NCBI GenBank assembly: GCA_922989275.2
Contig: OV277866.1
Coordinates: 29,343,246 to 29,407,245, forward strand
DNA: 64,000 bases
DNA from: Gari tellinella
Taxonomy: Eukaryota > Mollusca > Bivalvia > Cardiida > Psammobiidae
Direction of reading: 5' to 3'
Shown: piece after piece, positions 10,751 to 22,400 of the stretch
Position numbering within the stretch: position 1 is the stretch's first letter
Layout of the letters: every line of letters begins with the position of its first letter
The notes under the pieces: generated by a model
What the model was told of the DNA's origin: nothing
Seen by the model: the letters and a program-made list of their open reading frames with translations, nothing else
Database searches by the model: none
Program-made: the position numbers and the translations under genes

Positions 10751-10977
10751 GCTTTACCCCATTACCCCATAGTCTAGTTTTGAAAATAGGGGACTACTTA
10801 AAGCAGGTTGAAAGTAAAGCAGAATGTGCCATAAGGCACATTTTGCTTTACTTTTAGTCTGCTTTAAGCTTCCATCTGCTAGAATATAGAAACTAGTTTT
10901 GATCATACATAATTCCTTACTGTATAAATTGGAACTATTTTCCCAAAGGCGTAAATAGGCGTATGGTTAAGAGGCAA
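10751..10977 (+). mobile_element. Family A MITE, right end truncated
   Basis: The left end CCCCATTACCCCATAGTC and the hairpin are present (loop GTGCCATAAGGCAC). The right side stops after GGCGTAAATAGGCGTATGG. Confidence 0.62.
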
Positions 10978-11093
10978 CCAGTCTTTAACACAGAACATAG
11001 GAAAAAGGTTAAAAGAGAATATTGAGAGTCAGACCTATAGTACAGCAAGCGTCTGATAAAACCTATTTAACCTGTACAACTAGCTGCAAGATT

Positions 11094-11336
11094 AACCCTT
11101 TCTGTGCTGAATTTTTCAAACAGACATTCCATTTTTGACAATAGACAAGCTTACTTTGATTTTTAGAGCTGTTTTAAAAAGTAATGCAGTACACATATTA
11201 CAATTATTAAGGAAAACAAACAGAATAGCCCCAGTAAATGGTCAAAGCACTTCTTAAATAATCCTCTGATCAGGGTCTATTCTGTTTGTAAAATATACAT
11301 ATACTGGTTTCTGGCATAGAAAGGGTTCAAATGATA
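11094..11336. mobile_element. TTAA-MITE of the 'TTAACCCTTTCTGTGCTG' type
   Basis: The ends TTAACCCTTTCTGTGCTGAA and TTCTGGCATAGAAAGGGTTCA are inverted. The centre carries half of a CCTCTGATCAGGGTCTATTC hairpin. Confidence 0.55.
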
Positions 11337-11394
11337 ATTAGAGATACTGTTATCTCAAGTACATGAACAGCAGTTAAACAGTACATTAACCCTT

Positions 11395-11647
11395 TTAATC
11401 CATTATCCCATAGCCTGTTTCTTGTATTGAAGATAGGTGACTACTTAAAGCAGGTTGAAAGTAAAGCAGAATGCACCTAAGGCGCATTCTGCTTTATTTT
11501 CAGCCTGCTTTAAGATACCACTTGCTAGAATATGGAAAACATTTAATTTGATATGTGTTAATTATACAGCATAAATTGGAACTTTTTTCTTTAGTAGGAG
11601 AATAAATTCAAGGCGTTAAAAGGCGTATTTATGGGGTAATGGGTTAA
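11395..11647 (+). mobile_element. Family A MITE, near intact
   Basis: TTAATCCATTATCCCATAGC to GGGGTAATGGGTTAA, loop GCACCTAAGGCGC. 11648-12050 holds no feature I recognise. Confidence 0.75.
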
Positions 11648-12050
11648 CTTTAGGTACATTGCTCACAGTCTGCCCAAGTATCAAGTTATCCTTCTGTGAA
11701 ATAAAAATATTCTCACATTCATTAGGATGAAAAGTACAATTGAGTATGTCGACCAGTTTGGATCACACATCAGCAACACTGATTTAGATCAAAACTGTTT
11801 GCAAGGGTTTTCCAAATTAGAGACCCATATTAAGTGGGTCAGGTGTAATCTGTACTTTTTAAATTCCTGATGGAAAGTTTCAGAACGGTTGACAATTTTT
11901 ATTTCCCCTTTATGTCCTTGAGATTATTCTTCTGAAATGTATCGGGAAATAAAACTGTTCTAAAGTCCTGTTTAAGATATACATATATCTAATTTTGCAC
12001 CTGAGCAAGGCAGCAACACTCTAGAGGCCACAATTTTTATCCAACCTGTT

Positions 12051-12480
12051 TTAGCTCACCAGAGCACAAAGTGCTCAAGGTGAGCTTTTGTTATACCCCC
12101 TCTGCCTGTCGTCTGTCTGTCTATCTGTCCGTACTCATAAATCGATACTTAAATGGTTAAAATAACTAACCACATAAATTAAAAACATTAACCTGACAGT
12201 TTCTTGTAACATTAACCTGGCCATTTCTTGTGACATTAACCTCAGGCCAGTTGTGGGACATAGGGTTAGGGGTAGGGTTAGCCTCCAGATCATTCTATAA
12301 CAGAGTTAGAGCCAAGAGAAATTTTGGTTATATCGTTTAGTTTGAGCCACATAAAAGAGAACAAAGGAAATAGCCACATAACACAAAGGTTGTGGGTGGT
12401 TAGCAGAAATGCGCCCCGACCAATTTTGCGCGGGCGAACACGACTAGCTCAGAATGTATATGACCACATGTTCTTGGATA
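12051..12480 (+). mobile_element. Fragment of a tandem-core (Helitron/pearl-like) element
   Basis: It starts TTAGCTCACCAGAGCACAAA with the small hairpin ending GTGCTCAAGGTGAGC, then a TCTGTCTGTCTATCTGTCCG run. The usual tandem repeats are missing and a short GTTAGGGGTAGGGTTAG tract lies inside. The right part resembles the 15491 family (GAATATGGTTGAAATCAGAC). Confidence 0.5.
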
Positions 12481-12544
12481 AACTCGAATATGGTTGAAAT
12501 CAGACTTATTAGTCGAGACTGATCCGACACATAAGAATGAAAAA

Positions 12545-12720
12545 GTTAGGGGGCATTCCGTTTTATTTCCAGTCTGCTTTTACGTAGCTTCCATCTGCTA
12601 AAATACAGGAAATATTTCTTATGTTGCATCAATCATCGCTGTTTAAGGTGGAACCTTTTTATTAGTGGAGTATTAATTTAAAAGGGTAAAAAGGCCAATC
12701 TATTTGGTAAAGTGTTAGTT
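12545..12720 (+). mobile_element. Right half of a family A MITE
   Basis: Only the right stem arm (GCATTCCGTTTTATTTCCAG) and the right end remain. Confidence 0.55.
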
Positions 12721-12921
12721 ACTCAGAAACAAGAAATATGATACAAAGACAGAAAATGATGACACATTCAGAACACAATAATCCACATACACTGTAAAAT
12801 AATTCACTCATTAAATCAGGTCATATTGTGTGTGCCAATGGCAGGTGGCTGCTTAAAGCAAGATGAAAGTAAAGCAGAAAGCTACTGTAGAAGCTTTTTG
12901 CTTTACTTTCATCTTGCTTTA

Positions 12922-13168
12922 ACTCTTTCCTCCCTAAAACTTTAAATGGACAATTCCAGTTTCCATTTTAGTCTAGCCCATTTCTGACTTTCAAGGGTTG
13001 TTTTTGTCAATGTTTGGCATTATGACAAACAGTGAATACCCTGATCAGAGGGCTCCTGTCGGAGCCCTCTGATCTGGGTCTTCACTGTTTGCATAGGACT
13101 GGTGTACTATTCACATGTACACTGCTTGAAAAGAACGCCTATATGCGGGACTAGGGTTCAAAGAGTTA
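12922..13168 (+). mobile_element. Family B MITE nested in a family C hairpin
   Basis: Bounded by TTAA. Before it is the host stem ...TTCATCTTGCTTTAA; after it TTAAGCTGTCACCTGCC and, at 13218-13239, AATAGAGAGGTTTTACTGTA, the family C terminus. The central hairpin is CTGATCAGAGGGCTCC with its complement. Confidence 0.7.
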
Positions 13169-13349
13169 AGCTGTCACCTGCCTTTAAATTATAGTTTAGG
13201 CTACTTTGTAGCGATCATAATAGAGAGGTTTTACTGTACTATTAGCCAAGTAATTAAAATAACTTAACAATGATTATTATCTGCTATCTTTATCATCATG
13301 ACCTGCTTTGATGGTTATAAATGTCTGTGAAATACATATTGCGGAGAAA

Positions 13350-13403
13350 ATGGATAAAAAGTTTGCTCAGAGAAATTCTTTTAAACGAGTACCAGTAGAC
13401 TTG
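13350..13403 (+). CDS. Exon 1, putative first coding exon (aa 1-18)
   Basis: It encodes MDKKFAQRNSFKRVPVDL and ends at the strong donor TTG|GTGAGT, phase 0, which joins cleanly to exon 2. The reading frame stays open upstream to another ATG at 13311, after a TGA at 13299, so the protein may begin 13 residues earlier. There is no convincing polypyrimidine tract before 13350, so this looks like a first coding exon rather than an internal one. It is the least certain exon of the model. Confidence 0.6.
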
Positions 13404-16400
13404 GTGAGTGGAACTTGAAGCAGATTGTTTTCAAATGTACTGGTAGTTTAGATTATAACCTTATCTTTGCTGAACTTAACATACATGTAATTATGGACTA
13501 TTCCAGTTTTGAAAAATGACCTGTTTATGTGCAATTTACTGGACTGCATTTTAACGCTACTCCATTTTGTTGCATTAACTTTTTAGCTCACCTGGCACGA
13601 AGTGCCAAGGTGAGCTTTAAGGATCGCTGGATGTCCGTCGTCCGTCCGTTCACAATTGGTTCGTTAACACTCTAGCGGCTACAAATTTCATCCAATCTTC
13701 ATGAAACTTGATGACAATGTTTGTCTTGATGAAATCTAGGTCAAGTTCAAATGTGGGTCATGTCCGGTCAAAAACTAGGTCACTAGGTCAAATCATAGAA
13801 AAATCTTGTTAACACTCTAGAGGCTACAAATCTTATTGGATCTTAATGAAATTAAGTCAAAATGTTTGCATCATTGATATCTAGGTCAAATATTAATATA
13901 AGTCATGCTCGGTCAAAAACTAGGTCACTAGGTCAAATCATAGAAAAACCTTGTTAACACTCTAGAGGCTAAAAAATCTCATTGAAATTTAATGCATCCT
14001 AGTCAGAATGTTTGCCTAATTGATATCTAGGTCAATTTGGAATATGGGTCATGTCGGGTCAAAAACTAGGTCACTAGGTCAAATCATAGGAAAACCTTGT
14101 TTACACTCTATAGACTACAAATCTCACCTTACCTTCATGAAACTTTAACAAAATGTTTGTCTCATTCATATTTAGGTCAAGTTCGAATATGGGTCATGTA
14201 TGGTCAAAAACTAGGTCACTAGGTCAAATCATAGAAACACCTTGTTAACACTCTAGAGGCTTCAAATCTCATTGGATTTTAATGAAACTTGGTCAGAATG
14301 TTTGCCTAATTAATATCTAGGTCAAGTTTGAATATGGGTCATTTCGGATAAAAAATTAGGTCACTAGGTCAAATCAAAGAAAAACATTGTTAACCCTCTA
14401 GAGGCTACAAATCTCATTAGATCTGAATGAAATATTGCCAGAATATTTGCCTACATCAAATCTAGGTCAAAATCAAATGTGGATTGTGTCTGGTCAGAAA
14501 CTAGGTCAAATCATAGAAAAATCTTGTTGACACTCTAAAGGTTGATTGTGGGTCATGTCCAGTCGTAATCTAGGTCACTATAGGTCATGTTTTACATGGA
14601 GTACCAGGTGAGCGATTTAGGGACATGGTGGCCCTTGTATTCATTCCTGGGCCACTCAAGAAAAGATTTTATTTTTTTCATATATTTTAGCAGATAGTAG
14701 CTTACAGTAGGCTGAAAGTAAAGCTTTCATCTTGCTCTAAGGGGGAAATAAAAGTTAATACACAGTGCAGACCTGAGGGCTTAACACATAACCTTTTTAG
14801 CTCGACTATTCGGAGAATGGGGGGGCTTATGGAATCACGTCGGCGTTGGTTTTTCATGGTTAAAGTTTTGGGGTAAGTGTTGTAATGCACTAATACATCA
14901 TGAAATATTTGCATTAGGAAGCTGATATTTGGATTGGAGGTGCCCAGTGGGTTGAACATTGATGTTGTGTAGTTAAAATTTAAAAACAAGTTTAAATTTA
15001 GTCAAAATTTCACCTTTTGTGGACTTAGGTTTTTTGGCTGATTTCTCATGGTTAAAGTTTTGGGGTAAGTGTTGTAATGCACTAATACTACATGAAATAT
15101 TTACATTAGGAAGCTGATATTTGGATTGGAGGTGCCCTGTGGGTTGAACATTGATGCTGCGTAGTTTAAATTTGAAAAAAAGTTTAAATTTAGTCAAAAT
15201 TACACCTTTTGTGGACTTAGGTTTTTCGGCTGAATTTTCAGGAAGTTGATATTTTGAATGGAGGTTTCCTATGGCTTGAATATGAATCTACTGATACACT
15301 TTTCTATTGATAGTTACCTATTTAATAAAGGTTTCATTAGGCGAGCTTTGCTGTTCTCCGACAGCTCTTGTTCTAGTTTTGAAGACAGATGACCACTTAA
15401 AGCTGGCTGCAAGTGAAGCAGAATGCACCTTAAGCTTACATTCAACCTGCTTTAAGATACCATCTGCTAGGGTACAGGAACAATTAATTTTTAGCTCACC
15501 TGAGCTAGCTCAGGGTGAGCTATTGCAATCCTTGATTGTCCGTCGTGCGGCGTCAACAATTTTAGTGTTTACACTCTAGAGACCACAATTTTTATCCAAT
15601 CTTTCTCAAACTTGCTCCGATGGTATATTGCCATAAGAGTTCGGATGAGTTCGATTATGGTTGAAATCGGACAAATAGGTCATGAGTTATCTACCTTTGA
15701 ACTGCTGAAAATGCCATATTTAACAGTGTTTACACTCTTGAGGCCACAGTATTTATCCAATCTTTCTAAAACCTGCCCAGATTGTATATGACCATAAGAG
15801 TTCAGAAGAGTTCGATTTTGGTTGAAATCGGACAAATAGATCAAGAGTTATCTACCTTTGAATTGCTGAAAATGCCATATTTAACGGTGTTTACACTCTA
15901 GAGGCCACAGTATTTATCCAATCTTTCTAAAACCTGCCCAGATTGTATATGACCATAAGAGTTCGGATGAGTTTGATTTTGGTTGAAATCAGACAAATAG
16001 ATCAAGAGTAATCTTCCCTAGAATTGCTGAAAATGCCATTTTTAACGGTGTTTACACTCTAGACTTCACAATTTTTATCAAATCTTTCTTAAACTTGCTC
16101 AGATTGTATATTACTATAAGAGTTCAGATGAGTTTGATTATGGTTGAAAGCAGACTTTTAGGTCGAGAGTTATATACCTTTGAATTGCTGAAAATGCCAT
16201 ATTTAATGATGTTTACACTCTAGAGGCCACAAATTTTATCCAATCTTTCTCAAACTTACTCAGATTGTATATTACCATAAGACTTCAGATGAGTTCAATT
16301 TTGGTTGTAATCGGATCAATAGGTCAAGAGTTATCTACCTTTGAATTGCTGAAAATGATATATTTAACAGTGTTTACGCTCTAGAGGCCACAATATTTAT

Positions 16401-19400
16401 CCAAGCTCTCTCAAACTTGCCCATATTGTATATGACCATAAGAGTTGGAAAAAGGGTGATTATGGTTGGAATCAGACAAATAGATCAAGAGATATCTACC
16501 TTTGAATTGCTGAAAATGCCATATTTTACAGCGTTTTATGATGCAGATTCATGACTTATAAATCTGAAGTATTTTCTTCAGTGAAGCAATAAATTAAAGA
16601 TGTAAAATGTTATATTAATGGGTTATTAGGTCTTTAAATCTTTCCCGATAGCCTATTTCTAGTTTTGAAGATTGGTGACTATAACTTAAAGTAGGTTGAA
16701 AGTAAAGCAGAATGCACCTTAACCCTTTCCCTTATAGAAGCGACTTTTAGCACATTCATTTTATTCATCCGCTGCAGAAAATAGTTCCAAATTATACCGT
16801 AATGAATATGTGTCATATTAAATTCTTTCCTTATTCTAGCAGTTAATAGCTTAAAGCAGGCTGAAAGTAAAGCAGAATGCGCCTTAGGGCGCATTCTGCT
16901 TTACTTTCAACCTGCTTTAAGTAGTCACATATCTTCAATACTAGAAACAATGCTATCAGGTAAAGGGTTAAGGTGCATTCTGTTTTACTTTCAGCCTGTT
17001 TTAAAGCTCATAATCATCTGCTAGGATATTTCTTATGGTACATATTATTCTTAACCATATAAAGTGAAACTACTTTCTTCAGTAGAGGAATAAATTAAAG
17101 GCATATTTATGGGGGTAATGGGTTAATACAGGTCTCTTATAGTTAATTACATGTATATAAAATCAGGCATAATATTTTGCACTCTATGTCTAACATAATT
17201 ATGAACCCTGTTTTCAGAAACACTGTCACCATGGCAACCTGCTTGTTTCTATTTACAGTCGTTGAAGACCATAGACAGGCCACAGCTACAGCCGGAGACT
17301 ATTCTCCCCCTAGTGGCAGACTGTGAAGAGCAGATCTGGAATGTGGGCGGCCTTACAGATGACAGGGAGGAGAGCCTGCCCTATGATACCACAGACCTGG
17401 GCCATGTCATACTGCAGTTAGTACAATCTATATTAACTCATTCAGCCCTTAAACTGTTAATGGACAATACCAGTTTCTAATTCAGTCCAGTCCATATTAA
17501 CTATTTAGAGTTGATTTTAACAAACTGCTGCAAAATGACAAACAGTGCAGACCCTGATCAGAGGGCTCCTGCAGGAGCCCTCTGATCAGGGTCTACACTG
17601 TTTGCATAGGGCAAGTGTACTTATCACAGGTAGGATTGGTTTTATCTAGGATGACGATATACTGTTTGTTCTTGTCAATATACTCATCGTTAGGGTTGAA
17701 TGTGTTAAACCATTTCTCCATAAACATACCCTTTTACACCTTTGATTTATGTTGTTCTGTGGCCTAGTGGTATAGTCACTGTGACTTACATCACTAAGCT
17801 CCTCACCGCTGTGAGTACGAATCCCAGTAGGGTCGTTTGGATTTTTCAATAGGGGGAGCCTTCCAGCTGGCTTGCAGAAGGTCGGTGATTCTACCCAGTT
17901 GCCGATTTGTGCCTGAAACAGTGCATAAAAATCTTCTGGGGTCTTCCTCCACCTGTAATAAGCTGGAGGTCGCGATGTGACTGAAATACTGTTGAAAGCG
18001 ACGTAAAATCAAAACAAATAGATAAATAAATTATGTTGTTCTGCAGAAAGTTTGCAGTCTATCTAGTGTTCTGATAAATGGTATGTATGTAAAACAGTAT
18101 CCACCGTGTAGAATGCAACACATGGGGGAGCTGTGATTTTAGTAATAACATTTTGCTTGAAATTTATTTCAGACATGGAGGAAGTGTCAAGAACATTCAC
18201 AACTATTTCGCCAAGTTAGAGTAAGTAATTCCTGGTTACTCTTGAGTCATAGGCTACTCTATACCTCCATTTAACCCTTTACCCCATAGAAGCGACTTTT
18301 AGCACATCTAATTTATTCCTCCGCTGAAGAAAATAGTTCCAGTTTATACCCTCATGAACAATTACCATAACAAATATTTTATGTAGCCTAGCAGATGGTT
18401 GTTTAAAGCAGGCTGAAAGTAAGGCAGAATGTGCCTTAAGGCACATTCTGCTTTACTTTCAACCTGCTTTAAGTGTTCACCTGTATTTAATGTTATATAC
18501 GGGTTATTGGGTAAAGGGTTAACCCTTTACTCATTTCAACACCTTTAATTTATTCTTCCACTGAATAGAATAGTTCAAATTTATACAGTCAAGAAATATA
18601 ATACATGTATTAGAAATATGTTCTATATTCTATTCTAAAATTATTTTCTAATCACATATACAAATAAGTTTAAACTTACATGACAGTTTCGGCACCGAAA
18701 TTTAGAATTGAATATATGCTATCCTGATGAATTTCTTTCGTGACCTTCTATATTCTAGCAGATTGTAACTCGAAGCATGCTTAAGGTAAAGCGAAATGTG
18801 CCTTAATGTGCATTCTGCTTGACTTTTGACCTGCTTTAAGCGATCACCTATATTCACTTCTAGAAACAGAATATGGGGTAGTCATGTGGGTTAAATGCCC
18901 CAAGTGGCAATGCAAAATCCCATAAGATGAAAGTAAAGTAGAATTATCCATATGGAGCCTTTCTGCTTTCCTTTCACACTTTCTGCTTTAAGCAACTGTC
19001 TGTCTTCAATACTGAAAACAAGCTATATAACGGAGGAAATAGTTAAGTGCAATAGATTTAAGTTAACCCATTACCTCCCAAATATGCCTTTTTACATCTT
19101 AATTTATGTCTCCACTGAAGAAAACAGTTCCATATTACTCAGTTATGAATGTACAATATGAAAAATAGTTCCTGTATCCTAGCACATGGAAACTTAAAGC
19201 AGGCTGAAAGTAAAGCAGAAGACACATTTTGCTTTACTCTCAGCCTGCTTTAAGGGGGTCACATATCTTCAATACTAGAAACAGGCTATGGAGTAAAGGG
19301 TTAAATTCAATGCTTTTGGATTATTATTAGCAGCTAGATGAGAGTGTGCATTTAAAATGGAGTATATGATATGTTTCAACCCTGTGTGTATTAGGCTAGG

Positions 19401-22400
19401 TTATTATATTCTATAACCTTGCAGATGGTAGTTTAAAGCAGGTTGAAAGTAAAGCAGAATGCGTCTGAAGGCGCATTCTGCTTTACTTTCAACCTGTTTT
19501 AAGTGATCACCTGTCTTCAAAACTAGAAACAGCTAGGGTATGGGGTAAAGGGTTTAGTTTTCATTTTATTACACTATTTCATACTTCATTTTATTACACT
19601 ATTTCATACTTCATTACTTTAATTTTGTGTTGTTCTCTTCCCCATCAGGTTGCGATAACTTGTTCTCTTTAATTCTCGCTTGAATGTTTAAAATATTACA
19701 AACTTGTAACAGAAGTTTCACCTTTTATTTCAGACAGCGCAAATGCTGCCTTCTGTTAGCTGCCTGCAGACAGAGATTCACAAGTGTCAGACTGGTAAGA
19801 TCATCATTAACCCATAAATACGCCTTTTTACGCCTCAAATTAATTCCTCCACTGAAAAAAATAGTTCCAATTTATACAGTTATTAATATGTTTCATGAGA
19901 AATATTCTCATTATTCTAGCAAATGTTAGCTTAAAGCAGGCTGAAAGTAAAGCAAGATGCACCTTAAGGTGCATTCTGCTTTACTTTCAACCTTCTTTAA
20001 GTGGTCACATATTTTCAAAACTAGAATCTATCTATGGGGTAATAGGTTAAACCCAATACCCCTTAGATACACACTAAAGAAAAAGTCCCTTTCAATATAG
20101 TCATTAATATGTATCATAAGAAATATTTTCTATATCCTATCAGATGATAGCTCAAAGCTGACTGAGAGAAAAGAGCAGAATGCAGCCTGCTTTAAACTAC
20201 AATCTGCTAGGATATAGAAACTATTTCTTATCTTGCATATCCATGACTGTAAAAAGTGGAACTAAATCAACCAAAGGTGTAAAAAGGTGTATTTATAGGG
20301 TACTGGGTTAACCCTTTATGATATTTTCTGCTACTGAATAATAACTGCAGATCATTTTTAATCAAATTTTTTAAGGCCTACATGAGATTTCTGCCTATTC
20401 CCAGCCTGCTTTAAGCAGTAACATGCTGAGAGCAAGCTATAAGGAAACATTCATCCAGCTAAATTGGCCCATATCAGTAGTCCCAACACTTATTGATAAA
20501 GTCAATGTTACACCATGTACCGTATATGTTTTATTTGTGATGTTAAAACTTATTTTGTTACCTTGTAAACTGGCAGAGAAATTATTAAATTGTTGGTAAT
20601 GTTGGTAACATGTTTGGATCCAGATCAGGCCACTCAGATGGTCTTGATATAAACTTTTTGACACTTACTGGACTCATTATCATCTTAAAATACTAAGAAG
20701 ACTTAACCCATTCCCCCATAAATACACCGTTTAATTCCTTGAATATAGAAAATAGACCCACCTTGTACAGCAATCAAAAATGTAATATATTCATGACCCA
20801 ACAGATGTTAGCTTAAAGCAGGCTGAAAGTAAAGCAGAATGTGCCTTATGGCACATTCTGCTTTACTTTCAACCTGCTTTAGGTGGTCACCTGTCTCCAA
20901 AAGTACAAACAGGCTATGGGATAAAGGGATAAGCTGGAAAAATATGAAGCACATGGAAATTAATTGGTATGCAACACATGGAATGATGAGAAGACACCGA
21001 TTACAATTGTACTTTGTTCGTAGGTTCGTAGTGATGGTCGTGACAGTGGTATAGAGGAAGGTGCTATGATGAAGACAAACCTCGGCGACATTGACACAGT
21101 GACTGGCCTGGATGAGGTGGAGTTTAAAGTCTTCCAGAGTGCCCTTATGTGTGCTGCCTTCCCAGTGCTAGGGGCCCCTGAACCCCCTACAGGGGCCACA
21201 CCATCCCCTAGTAATGTACCTTCTGGGGACATGGGGAAAAGGTAAAGTGCTGGGTGCTATAGTACAGTGGAGAAAATGTTATTCTTTCCCGTTTAAACGA
21301 AACGAAACGCAGACGTGTAACAATAAAATGTAGAAAATGACAAGCTGTTGACAATTCAGACTAACCTTGTTATCTTGATGACAAACAGTGTGGAGCCTGA
21401 TCAGACGCCTTGTTACCCCGCGTCTGATCAGGCTTCAAACTGTTTGCAATGGAAATAATAGTTTTAGCGTAAACACGTTTATTGGGAAATAATAACATTT
21501 TCTCCACTGTATAAACTGCTGTTTCACCCTTTCCTGTAATGAAATTATTATTTTTTGAACACTTTCTCTCTTGTTTCTTCTAAAGCCTAACTGTTAATAA
21601 AGAAGAAGTTACCTTGAAAGATATGCATGCTTTACTTTGATCCTGCTTTAACACTTTACCTGATAACCTGTTTCTCATTGTGAAAATAGGTGACTACTTA
21701 AAGCAGGTTGAAAGAAAAGCAGAATGCGCCTTAAGGCACATTCTGCTTTACTTTCAGCCTGCTTTAAGTTACCACCTGCTAGAATTAAGAAAATATTCCT
21801 TCTGATATATATCATGACTGTACAGATTGGAATTATTTTCTTCCTCGGAGGATTAAATGGAATGTGCTAAAAGGCGCTTCTATGAGGGAAAGGGTTAATC
21901 AGCAGGGCTATCAGGATGTAGGAAAAGTTTTCTATGGATGTGTATTAGGACAGGGTAGACACGTGAAAAGGTATACAGTAAAATCTCTCTATTACGACCA
22001 CTAAAACAAAGGCTTATTGAATTGTATGACTGCTGTAAGCAGTCACCTGTTGTTAACACTAAATAATTAACATAATTTTGTGATCGTAATAGAGAGGTGG
22101 TATGACATGTAATAGTGATCGTGTAAACCAGTGATAATTTTACCTGTGCATCCCGAGTCCTATACTCATTAAATTTGCCAGGGACTCGTTATTCATAAAT
22201 TCGCTAGTCCCATGGACCCATAGCATTTCTGGCCTTTGTTAACTATTACTCACAAGCAAATAGTAGCTTAAAGCAGGTTGAAAAAAGCAGAATGTGCCTT
22301 TAGGCACATTCTGCTTTACTTTCAACCTGCTTTAAGTGATCACCTGTCTTCAAAATTAGAAACAAGTTATGGGATATTAGGTTAAATTTTCACCTCAAGG

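Noticed and set aside
17645..18012. Two - strand open frames
   Set aside because: They cover a tRNA-derived SINE, which is non-coding.
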